Source of the DNA: Rutstroemia sp. NJR-2017a BVV2
Taxonomy: Eukaryota > Ascomycota > Leotiomycetes > Helotiales > Rutstroemiaceae
DNA: 64,000 bases
Reading direction: 5' to 3'
NCBI GenBank assembly: GCA_002946415.1
Contig: NJPS01000042.1
Span: 1 to 64,000, forward strand
This document shows positions 1 through 11,784 of this stretch, one piece after another. The first letter of the stretch is position 1, and each line of letters starts with the position of its first letter. A program made the position numbers and the translations under genes. Below the pieces are notes generated by a model. It worked only from the letters and a program-made list of their open reading frames with translations. It had not been told where the DNA came from and did not search any database.

Positions 1-115
1 GGAATGGGACAAAATCACTATGGAGGAGATCCGCCACCGTATCGCCGACATGCCCAGAAGATGCGCCGAGCTCGTACGATCAAAAGGAGGTCCTATTCGA
101 GGCAATAAGTGGTAG
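1..115 (+). mobile_element. Tc1/mariner-type transposase, C-terminal tail (partial)
   Basis: An open frame enters from the left edge (codons from base 2) and stops at 113-115, giving 37 residues. It contains the stretch WDKITMEEIRHRIADMPRR followed by a short basic tail ending in NKW. This W-D-x-I-T-x-E-E-I-R...I-x-x-M-P-x-R pattern is the usual last helix of fungal Tc1/mariner DDE transposases, downstream of the third catalytic acidic residue. The catalytic core is outside the window, so intactness cannot be judged. Family is assigned from the motif; the subfamily is unknown. The next feature is the probable terminal inverted repeat. Confidence 0.75.
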
Positions 116-167
116 TTTAGATTTATTATTAAATTAATTATAAGTTGTTGAAATGATGATTCTGTTG

Positions 168-207
168 CCAGTTATGGCCCGTGCGCACGGAATTCTGTCA
201 CCCACTG
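168..207. repeat. probable right terminal inverted repeat of the Tc1/mariner element
   Basis: Read on the minus strand from 207, this stretch begins CAGTGGGTGACAGAATTCCG. A CAGTGGG start is typical of impala/Tc1-like terminal repeats. A perfect 12-bp palindrome (CCGTGCGCACGG) lies at 179-190. The base pair following the end is TT rather than the TA expected from a target-site duplication, so the end may be mutated or set wrongly by a base or two. The left repeat is outside the window, so pairing cannot be checked. Confidence 0.45.
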
Positions 208-1509
208 TTGCTACGGTCTACCAGATCTGATTGATAAATAGAGCAGAAGTACTTTTATTGTTACATTATATCTTTAACTCAACTCAACTCAACTCAACTC
301 CTCTCTATACCATCTATACTACCCATCGCATCCCCTTTCTATACTATACCGCAAAATAGCATAAGTTAGTTTAGTATATAGGAAGTTTGACGTCCCAAAA
401 GAAAAAAGGCTGTCGATGGATGACTAAGCTCCTACCTGAGCACGAGGTCGTCCCCGCACCGCACCCCCACCTCCCTTCCCTTGAATCCCCTTCACCCCCA
501 CGCTGTTTGTTGTTCTGTGCTTCCATTCCAGATAGAGAGATAAGCAAGCACGCAACACAACACATGTCTACTTTGATACCACCTTTTAAGGACATCCACC
601 CACCCAATGGCACCCATCCATAACCCATCATCTATCCATCCACTGCAAGTATCCCATCACAAGATCCCTCTCTCACACCACACATCATATCACATCACAT
701 CACATCACATTATATCTCCAAAAAAAAAAATGTCAAACACATCCAAGATCAGAAATCCCATATTCATCTAAGCAAGGCTGTCTTGTCTCTCTGTTCGTCT
801 ATCTGTCTATCTACAACCCTCGCTCCTTCCCTCCCCTTCCCTTTCCCCATCCTTTCCTTATCACCCACCATACCCCCATCGCACCTGCCACCACCTCTCC
901 CTCTCCTCCCAAGAATCAAAGACCCCTCCCTCCGAATATCCCAACTTCCTCATCTATATACACCTCCCCCATCCCCATCACCAAATCAATCATATCCACC
1001 CACCCATCCATCCATCCATCATCCCAATTCCAAACTTCATTAACTCATTCTCATCTTATTAATAATTACCTCCCAACTCATCATCCATCATCCGACAACC
1101 CAACCCAACCCATTTCCATTCCCATCATGAGACCAAAGACCAAACTTGAAAATTCAAAAAAATTCAAAAAAGAACCACAATCGATTCTTTCCGTCTTTCA
1201 TCTCCCCTTCTTTATGCGCCGCTAAGAAAAAAAACGAGTGGTTTTGGTTTTTAACGCACTTTCCCGATACCGAATCAATCAATCAATCATTCATAAAAAA
1301 TAAAAAAAACGTTTGTAGTCTATCAAAAAAACGTTTTGCAGACTCAAGAAAGAACAAGAAGTATAAAAGTATGATATAAAAAAGGGCCAAAGCAAACAGT
1401 GGCAAGGGGGTATCTTGTGCGGTATGCCGCGCCAAAGAATAAACAGAAGAAGAAGAAGCACCGCCTGACAAGAACGTAATATACATAATTTCTTTCATGC
1501 GAACGTGAT
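208..1509. other. intergenic, low-complexity pyrimidine-rich DNA
   Basis: No gene is supported here. The stretch holds a pentanucleotide run (ACTCA repeated about five times, 276-300), a CACAT run near 683-712, a poly-A tract near 720 and CCAT repeats near 1003-1022. C/T-rich strand asymmetry runs from about 430 to 1130. The part next to 1510 should contain the 3' untranslated region of the minus-strand LCB2 gene. Confidence 0.6.
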
Positions 1510-3555
1510 TTACCGCAAAGGTTGCTTGACATCTGCCACACCATTTGCAATAACTTCTCTCAACGACCAACGTGGGGGGTTGACAACTCCCTGGAGACCA
1601 TTGGCCTTCTGCCATTCTTTCTCCATCTCGGGTGTGACACCATCTGGAAGATGCTCTGCACCACCTGCAATACCAGTGGAGAACTTCAGCTGAAGAACAT
1701 CTCCAACTTCGTCACAAGCTGCCAAAATACGATCCATGTCGTCTTTGTTGTGGGCCGCAGAAACACAGAAACGGGCACGAGATGAGATAAGTGGTGTGGC
1801 AGGGTATCCGACAATAACAACAGCAATCTTTCTTCGAAGCATCTCGTGAGAGAAAGCAGGCATCTTCGCTGGGTTGTATAAAACAATTGGGATGATGGGA
1901 GAATCGTCATGTCCATAAACAATGAAACCAAGACGTTTCAATCCCAATCGAAGATATCTTGAGTTGAATGCAATTCGTTGTAATCGTTCTTCTCCTTGAC
2001 CGGGGACAAGTTCTCCAGAGATGATCTTCAAGGCGCTAAGAATTTGCATAAGGACTGGAGGTGTGGGGGATTCGCCGAACATGGTAGCTGCGTTGGTTTG
2101 TCGTAGTTTGTCAATGATGTGTTTCTCACCAGAGATATAACCTCCGTTGGCGCCGAAAGATTTAGTAAGAGTACCCATAAGAATGTCAATCTCCGCAGGG
2201 TCGATTCCGAAGTAGTCGCAAACACCACGGCCGCGGGGGCCAAGAGCACCAATAGAGTGGGCCTCGTCCACGAACAAATTGAACTTGTACTTATTCTTGA
2301 GAGCAAGTATACCGGGGAGATTGCACATGGTGCCTTCCATAGAGAAAAGACCTTCAACGACCACCAAAATCTTCTTCCAGGGACGGTGAGTTCTTGGTTG
2401 ACCTTGCGAGATGGATTCACGGAGAAGTCTCTCCAAATCAGTCATGTCATTGTGCTTGAATGAACAGATCATAGCTCCAGAAAGACGTGCACCAATACGA
2501 ATAGAAGCGTGGTTCAGCTCATCAGAAATGATAAGGTCACCCTTTCCAACCAAAGCCGGGAAAGCAGTTGCGTTTGTAGCGAATCCCATAGAGAATACCA
2601 TTGCAGCAGGCTTTCCTACGAACTTGGCAATTCTGTCCTCGACTTCCAACGCCAAATCAGAAGTACCCGAATCGGCACGAGGGCTTGCAGAGCTGATACC
2701 ATATTTTCTGATACTCTCCTCAACAGCATCAGCACATGGTCCCTCGGATTGTGCAAACCCAAGGTAGTTGTAGGAACTCATGTTGAGGGTCTCGGTGTAG
2801 GTGCCAGTGAACTGATAATGCTTGTTGTAATCATCAGTCTTGCGGTCCATCAAAGTGATGTATCGTCCAGGGACACCGATGATTGGACGAGCAAAACAGT
2901 CATCAATTCGGAGCTTCAATCGGCGGATGTAGAAATTGTCAAAATCGCTGTTGAGGGCCGCATAGCCGTTGGCAGCTTTGAGGTGTCTATAAGAATCAGG
3001 CTTGAATCTCTTGCCAAAGAAATCTCGAACGTGACCGAAGATAATCAAAACCAGGTAACTGATATAAGTAGTGAGGAGGTAGTAATAAGGTGGCTCATCA
3101 ACAATTGGGTCTTCGAGGACACCATGATGCTGGCTAACATATCGGTGGCTTGGGTGATTTAAGGGTCCGAATTGTGCATCTCTTTTGGCTTGTAATTTGG
3201 CTTCTGCGACAGAAGGTGGTTGGAAAAGAGTCGTAGGAGGCTCATCCATGTTGGCCTCGCCAGCCTTTGCAGTTGAGAGGGAAATCGTTGGCAAAGAGAG
3301 TGATGGAGAACTGATGTGAGGAGATGGGTTGTCCAAGAGACGCTGTTGTTGGGCCGCAACAGCAGAGAGCAGAGCCGCTTGAGCAGATTGTTGTTCCTTG
3401 GTCTTCGGTGAAGAAGTGAAGAAATTGGTCAATCTGTTGCCCTTGGAGGTAGACGGCCTGCGGGTGGTGGGTTTGTCGGATTGCGGTGTGATAACCGCTG
3501 GTGAGATAGAACTAGTGAACGGATTTCGTGGAAGTCTTTGAGGCATCGTGTTCAT
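1510..3555 (-). CDS. LCB2: serine palmitoyltransferase subunit 2
   Basis: This intronless gene encodes 681 residues. Together with LCB1 it forms serine palmitoyltransferase, which condenses L-serine with palmitoyl-CoA to 3-ketosphinganine, the first step of sphingolipid synthesis at the ER. The alpha-oxoamine synthase fold of PLP enzymes is clear: NYLGFAQ near residue 260, DEAHSIGALGPRGRG, and the PLP-lysine motif GTLTKSFGANGGY with lysine at residue 465. A hydrophobic segment (YYLLTTYISYLVLIIFGHV) near residues 153-171 is the expected N-terminal membrane anchor. The first 130 residues are Ser/Thr/Pro/Gln-rich low complexity, longer than in yeast and common in filamentous fungi. Two ATGs are close together (MNTM); the first is used here. 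The presence of the lysine identifies the catalytic LCB2 rather than LCB1. Confidence 0.96.
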   Translation of the reverse strand: MNTMPQRLPRNPFTSSISPAVITPQSDKPTTRRPSTSKGNRLTNFFTSSPKTKEQQSAQAALLSAVAAQQQRLLDNPSPHISSPSLSLPTISLSTAKAGEANMDEPPTTLFQPPSVAEAKLQAKRDAQFGPLNHPSHRYVSQHHGVLEDPIVDEPPYYYLLTTYISYLVLIIFGHVRDFFGKRFKPDSYRHLKAANGYAALNSDFDNFYIRRLKLRIDDCFARPIIGVPGRYITLMDRKTDDYNKHYQFTGTYTETLNMSSYNYLGFAQSEGPCADAVEESIRKYGISSASPRADSGTSDLALEVEDRIAKFVGKPAAMVFSMGFATNATAFPALVGKGDLIISDELNHASIRIGARLSGAMICSFKHNDMTDLERLLRESISQGQPRTHRPWKKILVVVEGLFSMEGTMCNLPGILALKNKYKFNLFVDEAHSIGALGPRGRGVCDYFGIDPAEIDILMGTLTKSFGANGGYISGEKHIIDKLRQTNAATMFGESPTPPVLMQILSALKIISGELVPGQGEERLQRIAFNSRYLRLGLKRLGFIVYGHDDSPIIPIVLYNPAKMPAFSHEMLRRKIAVVIVGYPATPLISSRARFCVSAAHNKDDMDRILAACDEVGDVLQLKFSTGIAGGAEHLPDGVTPEMEKEWQKANGLQGVVNPPRWSLREVIANGVADVKQPLR

Positions 3556-6500
3556 GAATCGAATTTCCTTCTTTGAGCAGGTTTAAGTATACTGCTGCTG
3601 CTGACTGACTGACTGATGTGCGAATTGGAGCAGAAGTCGAGGTCCAGTTGAGTCCAAAACAGCCGGAGATCTTGTTCGTTGATTTAGAGATGATTCACCC
3701 GAATGGATATAGGAGGACGGTATCGTGGATCAATAAGGGGTATGTGTATTATTATGGCCGATGACGAAGTTGGTTGGTAAACTAACTCGCGGAGGTGTCT
3801 AGGATCGAGCGTTTAATGTCAGTAAGGTGTGGACTTGCTAATAACAATGCAGCCAGGTGGTTGTGGGGCTGAGAAGCCTGAGAGCTGGAGGCTTCAACAG
3901 GGTAAGACGATGAAGGCAGACAACGAAGACTTCGAAGTATAATAAAGGCCTGAGACGCAATTGTCTCAAGGTCTAGGAGTGAATTGCAATTGGAAGTGCA
4001 TTGGGCATTTTAGGAGGATCGAGAGTCGAATCGAAGATGGGGAAGAGGAAGAAGGGACAAGGAAAGGGAAAGGGAAATTAGGGATGAAAGCATACCAAGG
4101 AAGAATTTTATGCTGATACTGGTGTCGTGTACTTTTTATTATTCGGGAGGTTGTCTGAGATACTGTTTGTGTTGTTGTTGTTGAGTGAACGAGTCGGTTT
4201 CGAAAAGAATCTTGCGGTCTGGAAAATGGGCTCGAACTGAAGCTTCGCGACGAGGAAAGCGCGCCTGTTTCGTTCCTTCCGAGTTGAGTTATTCCTGACT
4301 TGGACGAAGCTGAATTCGGCTTCTTTTTGTGGAATTTCGATTCCTTTCTAGCTCTCTGGGCGGGAACAGTGTGGAATTAGACGCTTTCGTTCGATTTGGA
4401 TTTGTCCTTCACTTCACATCCAAAGTTGGGACGCCACACAACACCAACAATCTGAAGCAAAGGAGGTTCGTTGCGTTTCGTTCCGCCAAACCGAGCCGTT
4501 GCTTAAATGGCAGAACACACGTCTCTTCCAGTTGATCGGGTTTGATAATGTCTGACACCACTCCTATCGATAACGATTGAGGATTAAGTATTGCGGAATG
4601 GGGAACAATTAAACTTTACGATTGCAGAGGGTCAAGGAAGGAAGCAAAAAGGAGAGTAGAGATCCAGATGGGATGGACAGGAGGAGAGTGGAAAGAGGAG
4701 ACAAGAGGAGACAAGAGGGGGTGGATTCGGAGGGGATGGATGGAAAAGAATGGAGAGAGAAAGTGTTGTTGCTCTGCTGGTGGTGCTGGGCTGGTGCTGG
4801 CGGTACTTGTGCTGTGCCTGTCTGTGCAGTTTCTAGGTTACGCGAGGCAAATGAGCTCCAACATGGGTGAGATTGAAATTACTCTACAAAATCTGACATT
4901 AACGGAGTTGGTAAGGGGAGCTATGGATAATGGACGGGCAGGAGAATGCGAACGAGATTTATTATCAGTGCATCGCTGATCTTTTGCCAATGATGGCTGA
5001 TCTCGGTATGGTTTTGGTGGTTCGATGGACCCAGTGTGATTGTGAAGGGTTTGATGGAACGGAAGCGGGATTTACGAAGCACGATCGAATTGTCATCGCC
5101 GGTGCTTCCGTGAGCTTGTCACGTCCGTACAAAGTAACAAGCCAATCAGCCAGCTCCTCTTTTCCTCGGACTGCGGCTTTTTTTCATCTGGGTCCTAATT
5201 TCCTTTTCCCTCCTTTCCCCTGGTTGGTGTGGTTGCGTGGCTGGAAGCGTCTGCTAGAGCCTTGTGATTGGCCCGGAAACGCTGGGCGGAGATAAGACGA
5301 TGCATTTCATACTAAAGTAGATTTCACAGATTTCATAAGGGGCAATCTGGTCGCTAGCCAAATTCCGGTAGGGCTGTACGGGCGAGCGAGGGACGGTTCT
5401 CGGCGTTCACGGAAAATGCTCGAAATTCACGATGTGGCCAATGGGAGGGACCAATTCGTGCTGCACAACTCTGCACAACTTACACAAGTTCTGCATTATA
5501 ATTGCTGCTGTCGGCAGTTTCGCTTGATTCACCAGGTATCGAATGTCCCAAAAAGGTCGTCAATATCGTCGCCTCGATGAGAAGATGCAATCGACGATTA
5601 AACGGCCGCTATTTGTCCTTTCAAGGTTGGCAAATATGCAGAATGCAGATGCAGATTGCGCAGAAATGCTGCCTTGGCCTCAGGTACCGAGGCACAGGTG
5701 AGAATCCCCAATCTGTGCGTGTTCCTGAAGATCTGCCGTCATTCATTTTCTCTGCTTGTCTTGTCCATCATGACTGCAAGCTCCATTAGTGCGCCGCCAT
5801 CAATCAATTCGATAAAGGGCATACCTCATCCTCACATCTCATACCTCATACCTCATGCCTCATGCTCTGTATTAGACTTCGTGATCGCTGCCGCCGAAAG
5901 ATTGCTTATGAAACCGGCACAATGTGATGCAACTCTCGCGGCGGGCTGAGTAAGTCGTGACGGAACAAAAGCTAAAAGCTCTTCTACTTGAGAATTTGAT
6001 GAACCATGATATCATCCACCTCATGGCATTCAATATCTATCTGGCTACTACGAAGTATGTCCCGCTACATCCAATCTAAAAGCGCACGACTGTCATGAAA
6101 ATTTGTGTATCACATTGCAAGCAAGATGCATGTTTGTAATCTCAATAGCATGAACAGCTTTCTAGAAGTGGAAGCAGATCGTGTTAACGATCACAATGAG
6201 CTTTTACACTTCTAGTTAGCCCATTTCGGAAATCGAGAATTGGTCTTTTTCATCGCTCCGCTCCGCTACAGTGCCACTTCTCGGTCTAAATGCTTGAGCG
6301 CCCAACCTCTGAGTTGTCAGTGGCTCCAACATCCACTTCTGGGCAGGAGTTACAACACCAGTGTTCGTGAGAAAGACACGCTCTCACCGATGTCTCGGAA
6401 CTGGCATTATGTCGGTGGTACACACCGTATACATCGTATACATCGTATGCCATATACTACGCAGAGTACTGCCCCGAACACCCACCCCTCTTAGACTCTT

Positions 6501-7049
6501 CAAACCCAGCAACTTGCTGTAGAATTGAATTATACGATGTAGAAGGACGATTGATTCACCTTGACCAGCGCCGAGCAGTAAGTAAGGTTGTTCATGCGCC
6601 ATCCGTTAGGAACTTTTAACCTTATGCCTGAGGTGAGCTTACCACCAGCCTCACCGACGGTCTTCGGGCATCCCCACCGAAACTCCCCCGCGTTTGTTTT
6701 CCCCAACGTAAGTGCGTGAGAGTGCAAGTTGGAAGTAAATAGTCTCTTTTCTAGCGACGACAAGCACTTCTCTTGACATTGTCAATTCTTCAAACTTTTT
6801 GCAGAAGCTTCAAATCAAGCAACTGCCTCTCAACAGAGCCGGACTTCATTCCGCTGTAACCCCACATTCCGGTTCTTCCCAACGTCGCTTCCGGTAACAG
6901 CACCACTTAGACTTTTCTGCACTGTAGCATTCGTTGAAAACATCGCTTCCCCTTTCTACATTTACCCGTGAAGAGGAACTACTTTACAGTATCGAAATTC
7001 AGTCACTGAACAAAATCCACACAAGTCGGACTACTGCCCCAAGCAACAA
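3556..7049. other. long divergent intergenic region between LCB2 and acetoacetyl-CoA synthetase
   Basis: About 3.5 kb without a supportable gene. It must hold the promoters and leaders of the two divergent genes. Several open frames of 60-120 codons exist on both strands, but none shows a recognisable motif, consistent splice sites or protein-like composition. A purine-rich (GGA/AGA) patch lies at 4620-4760 and a short GTATACATC repeat at about 6426-6450. Confidence 0.5.
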
Positions 7050-9656
7050 ATGGAGCACGAAGACAACATGGAGACCAAACCGCATGTCAACGGTTCAGCT
7101 GGAACCGAACTTTGGAGACATCCTAATCCTACAACAACTCGCATGTGGAAATTCATGCAAACTATCAACGAGCATAATGGTTTGAACCTACAGACCTATG
7201 AAGAGCTATACCAGTGGTCTATCAAAAATATTGCGAGTTTCTGGGAAGAGACATGGGATTTCACAGGCATCACTGCCAGCAAAAAGTGGAACACGGTGAA
7301 TATAAACCCATTCTTATGTCTATTTTCTCGTATCTTGGGGGTTCAACTCATGTGATCAACTTCGACAAGGTCGAATGAGGGATTATCACCAAAAGTTTAG
7401 GGGGGTTGCAAATATGACATTTCAACGGTTGTCACGGGTGATGCTAAAACACAATTTCTGTTGGTCTCGACTTGGAAGAATCATGAGCCAAGTATCGACC
7501 GTATAGTCAAGATAATCTATGATGTTCTCTCGAAAAGCTAACAGCTTCAGGTGGTCAAAGATGATGCTCCCATGTTTCCCCGGCCAGATTTCTTCGAAGG
7601 CTCTCGTCTCAACTTCGCTGAAAACCTCCTCTTTCCAGCGAAGCTAAACATTGATCCCGATTCCCCAGCTATCATTGCTGCGACAGAATCCGCCAGAGAA
7701 ACGGTATCATGGAAAGAACTCCGGGAGCGAGTCCGACAATGTGCAAATGCACTGCGTACTGTAAACGTCCAGCCTGAAGATCGTGTTGCTGGGTTTTTAG
7801 GAAACCACACTAACACCGTTGTTGCCATGCTGGCAGCAGCTTCAATCGGAGCAGTTTGGACAGGTGTCAGTCCTGATACGGGAGTTGCTGCGGTTTTGGA
7901 TCGTCTTGTTCAGATTGAACCGGTTGTGCTTTTCGCTGATAACGGTGTGGAGTATAATGGTAGATTGCATGAGAGTTTAAGCAAAACACGTGAGATCGTC
8001 AAGGAGTTGAAGGGTCTTAGGAAATTGGTGGTTTTCAATACCGTGGATCTCCCTATTGATGTTGAAAATATGAAAATCGAGAATGGAACAGCATCGACAT
8101 ATGATGAATTTCTTAAAGAGTAAGTGGATCGGACGTCTACCCCCTTCTGATTCTCTTCGCTTATACATGCAACTAGAACCAGCAACCCGTCGATGACTCT
8201 AGAATTTGCACAACTACCTCCAAGCCATCCACTTTACATTCTTTACAGTTCCGGCACCACAGGAAAACCAAAATGCATTGTCCACTCCGCCCTAGGTACT
8301 CTGATTCAGCACAAAAAGGAACATATCATCCACTGCGACATCCGTCCCCAAGATCGACTCTTTTACTTCACAACCTGCACCTGGATGATGTGGCACTGGC
8401 TCGTCTCGGGACTCGCATCCGGCGCAACAATTATCCTTTATGACGGCAGCCCATTCAAACCGCACTCCCATCTCTCCATGCCCCTCCTCATCCAAGAGCT
8501 GAAAATAACCCATTTCGGCACCAGCGCCAAATACCTCTCCATCCTAGAGCAAAACGCCATCTTCCCACTCAAACAGAACCCCCCCATCAATCTCTCCACC
8601 CTCCGCGCCATCTACTCCACCGGCTCACCCCTCGCCCCCTCCACCTTCAAATACATCTACTCCGCCTTCCCTCCCTCTCTCAACCTCGGCAGCATCACCG
8701 GCGGCACCGACATAATCTCGCTCTTCGGCGCCCCCTGCCCCCTCTCCCCCGTCCACATCGGCGAAATCCAAGTCCCGGGTCTGGGCATGTCCATCCACGC
8801 GTACTCCCCCAGCGGGACGCCCCTCCCGGCCGGCTCACCCGGCGACCTCGTCTGCACCTCTCCGTTCCCCTCCCAACCAACCACCTTCTTCGGCCCCTCG
8901 GGCAGCTCCCTCTACCGCTCCTCCTACTTCTCCACCTACCCCTCGCAACTCATCTGGCACCACGGCGACTTTGTGAAGTTCTCCCCCAGCACAGGCGGTA
9001 TCTATATGCTGGGGCGCAGCGACGGGATCTTGAAGCCCAGTGGAGTCAGATTCGGCAGCGCCGAGATCTACAACGTGCTGCTGAAACACTTTGCAGACGA
9101 GGTCGAGGACGCGCTGTGTATTGGGCGGAGGAGGGAGAACGATGATGATGAGACGGTGGTGCTGTTTTTGAAGATGGCGGAGGGGAAGGAGGGGCTGTTT
9201 GGGGAGGAGTTGGTGAGCAGGGTGAAGGACGTGGTGAGGAGGGAGTTGAGTCCGAGACATGTGCCGGGGGTGGTGGATAGGTGTGAGGAGATTCCGGTTA
9301 CGGGGAATGGGAAGAAGTGAGTTGTTTTTTTGTTTGTTCTTTTGGGTTCTGCTTTGGTTGTTTTGCTTTTAAGTCATATCTTCTACTTCCCTTCTTTACC
9401 CCTCTTATCTGATATCCCATTCACCCTTCCTCGTCCCCCTCTTTCCTCCCCCTACCTCCCCCTATCCCCCCACCCAAGAAATCAAATCAAGCCCCTCCAA
9501 AAAAAAACAAAAAAAAAAACGCTAACCATCATCCCCTTGCCCAGAATCGAAGTAGCAGTGAAACAAATTCTCTGCGGCATGAACATCAAGACGTCCGCCA
9601 GCGTCGCTAATGCCGAGTGTTTGAAATGGTATCGCGAGTGGGCGAGGACGCATTGA
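7050..9656 (+). CDS. acetoacetyl-CoA synthetase (ANL superfamily)
   Basis: Four exons: 7050-7295, 7551-8119, 8177-9316, 9545-9656. All phases agree and give 688 residues. The enzyme activates acetoacetate with ATP and CoA in the cytosol, feeding acetyl units into lipid or sterol synthesis or ketone use. Exon 2 carries the N-terminal signature FFEGSRLNFAENLLFP, typical of this family and of acetyl-CoA synthetases. Exon 3 carries the AMP-binding loop YSSGTTGKPKCIVH, then GGTDIISLF, WHHGDFVKF and GRSDGILKPSGVRFG. The C-terminal catalytic lysine lies in VTGNGKKIEVAVK, where intron 3 splits a lysine codon. Intron 3 is long (228 nt) and pyrimidine-rich. Exon 3 is markedly more GC-rich than the other exons. 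Length and motif set fit acetoacetyl- rather than acetyl-CoA synthetase. Confidence 0.92.
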
Positions 9657-10052
9657 GCGGGGTAGGTTGGACGGTGTTTTTGTGGGAGGGTATGGATAGA
9701 CTTTTGGAGCGGGAGGGGAGAGGGAAAGCGGATAGATTGGAAAATAGGAGTGGAAAAAAGTGAAAGGTAGGTAGGGATATAGTACAATGGTAGATTAGAT
9801 GATCACTCAACGTGAATCGTAGATTAGAAAGGATGGAAAACAATACAAGATTAATAGCAAAGCTGGTTGATTGCTATTTGCTTTCAAAAGACCATTCCTA
9901 AAACATCGGGAGCAAAGATGAAAATAATCGCTAATTTTGCTATTCCATCCTGTACTCCCGTCCACCTAGTCAAAGTCCAATCCACGGATACTCCAGTTCT
10001 CGTAGGAAATATCCTATCCAATGCGCCATTGAAGTCCCTCTCTCCAAGCTGA
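9657..10052. other. convergent intergenic spacer
   Basis: About 400 bp between the 3' ends of the acetoacetyl-CoA synthetase and DUF1295 genes, which converge. It should contain both 3' untranslated regions. Nothing else is seen. Confidence 0.6.
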
Positions 10053-11196
10053 TTAGAATTTCGGAATAAACATAGGTGTATTCTTCTTCCACTCCTGGTA
10101 ATCCTTACGATCACCATACTTCTTGTCATACTAGACCACGTCAGTATCCCGCAAACACCAGGAAATGAGGGGTTCACCACATACCTTATTCTCACTCAAT
10201 GGCACCCCACTAACCTTCAACAACAAAAACGTCACAAAAGCCGGACTCACCCCCGCCAGCAGCACCCCCGCCACACTCCCCGCCGGCCCCCACCCCGCGG
10301 TCCTCATCCCCACCTGCCCAACCCTCCCCGCCAGCACCCCCGCACTCAACGTCGCGATCCCGACCCACAGGGTGCTCTCCCCGAAATAATTCGGATGTCT
10401 ACTCTTAGCCCACAGGCCCCTAGTAAGAAACTCCTCGTCGTGGGTTTTCTCCTTCTTTTCTTTCACCCATTGGGACTTCTGGCGATCGGCGAGCATTTCG
10501 AAGCCTAGCCCGAAGGTGTAGAGGAGTAGACCGAGAACGTCGGTTGTGAGGAGTGTGGGGAGAGTGCTGAGGAGGGAGTGCGGGATGGAGTTTATGGCCA
10601 GCACGGGCATCAGGCAGAGGGAGACCCAGGTGGCTTGGGCGAGGAAGGCGCCGAGGAATTTGGGGGGGGATTTTTTGATCTCGTCGAAGCGGGAGTCGTG
10701 GCCGTCGGAGAGAATGCGTTGGAAGAGGTAGGTGCCGACTTGGGGGGGAGGGTTAGTGTGGGTAGTAGGTGGGTGGGGAGGAGAGGGAGGAGGGGAGCTG
10801 GCTGAGTGGGGGTTGAGGATGGGGATGGAATGAATGCTTACGACGAGTAGCCCAGATCGAGACCGCAACACTGAGAACTACCTGTCTCCAGTTGAGGCCA
10901 TTCGGTCCACCTGTACCGGTGAAGGCATCGGCGATTTTAGGCCATTGTGGGAGCGCTTTCCCAGCAATGGACGCAGCAGCACGTGCGCGGATGGTGGGGA
11001 GGTACAAAGAGAGCGCGGTGACGGAGAGGTAAGTGAGAGAGCCTGAAAGATCGTAGAACCGCTCGGATTGAGCAAGAATAGAAGGAATAGCTACAGCTGC
11101 TTGGATTGCGAACGCGGCTGAAACTGAGGGGACAAGGGTGCGGAGGAAGGGATTGCGGAAATTGGTGAGGTGGAGGAGGGTATTGGTCAGAGTCAT
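10053..11196 (-). CDS. DUF1295 / steroid 5-alpha-reductase-like integral membrane protein
   Basis: Three exons on the minus strand: 11196-10842, 10738-10185, 10130-10053. Phases join cleanly to 328 residues. Exon 1 encodes several hydrophobic segments and ends in WATR. Exon 2 continues LGTYLFQRILSDGHDSRFDE, a hallmark of DUF1295 proteins, and carries the C-terminal signature LWAKSRHPNYFGE shared with steroid 5-alpha-reductase-like enzymes and isoprenylcysteine methyltransferases. Exon 3 ends the protein with KKYGDRKDYQEWKKNTPMF, again typical of the family. The protein is therefore a multi-pass membrane protein with a likely NADPH-dependent reductase fold; its substrate is not known. It converges on the acetoacetyl-CoA synthetase gene. 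Exon 2 is GC-rich. Confidence 0.85.
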
Positions 11197-11784
11197 GATT
11201 CTTTCTTTGAGATCGGACTACTGCGGGATCATGAGATGAAGGTGAAGAATTGGAAGTCAGAATTTTGGATTGGAGAGTAAGCTGCGAGGTTGTCCAAAGA
11301 TATTTGTAAACAGCCAAATTCAGATGCAGAAGGATCAAAGCGACACAAGGCTCTGCAGCCTTGCAGAATGGTGACGACATTCGTGCAGCATCGGACAATT
11401 TTGGTGTCCGCATCGAATTCAGGGTACTCAATAGATGTAACTTCGACCTATTTGATGCATTTGTTTGGTTGTTCCAAGCTATTGGATTCTGTCCAAGGTT
11501 TCGTGTTTGCATGGCAGATTAGTACTATCGGCTACCCTTAATACACTAACGCTCTCATGGCGCAGGGTCTAGGAAATCAGCTCTCTACGAAATAGCCCCC
11601 CTCGCTCTTGACCACGGGCTGCTATTCAGACAGATCCGATCGCAGAACCTCACAAGCATGCGCTTGTCTTTCAGGGTTCTAATTGTTTCCGGCCGGAAGA
11701 GTCGCACTTCCCAGATGCAGGAATGGCTACTGGTTGGAGGCGTTGTCGACTTTTGAGAGGAATATCCTTATTATCAATCGCTCT
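11197..11784. other. intergenic
   Basis: About 590 bp between two minus-strand genes. It should hold the promoter of the DUF1295 gene and the 3' region of the deaminase gene. No coding signal is recognised. Confidence 0.5.

Noticed and set aside
2509..3162. 217-codon plus-strand frame inside LCB2
   Set aside because: Antisense to a conserved gene; no motif.
4668..4979. 103-codon frame with a hydrophobic stretch (LVLAVLVLCLSVQFLG)
   Set aside because: The sequence is a purine-rich low-complexity patch; composition is unlike a gene and no splice or family support exists.
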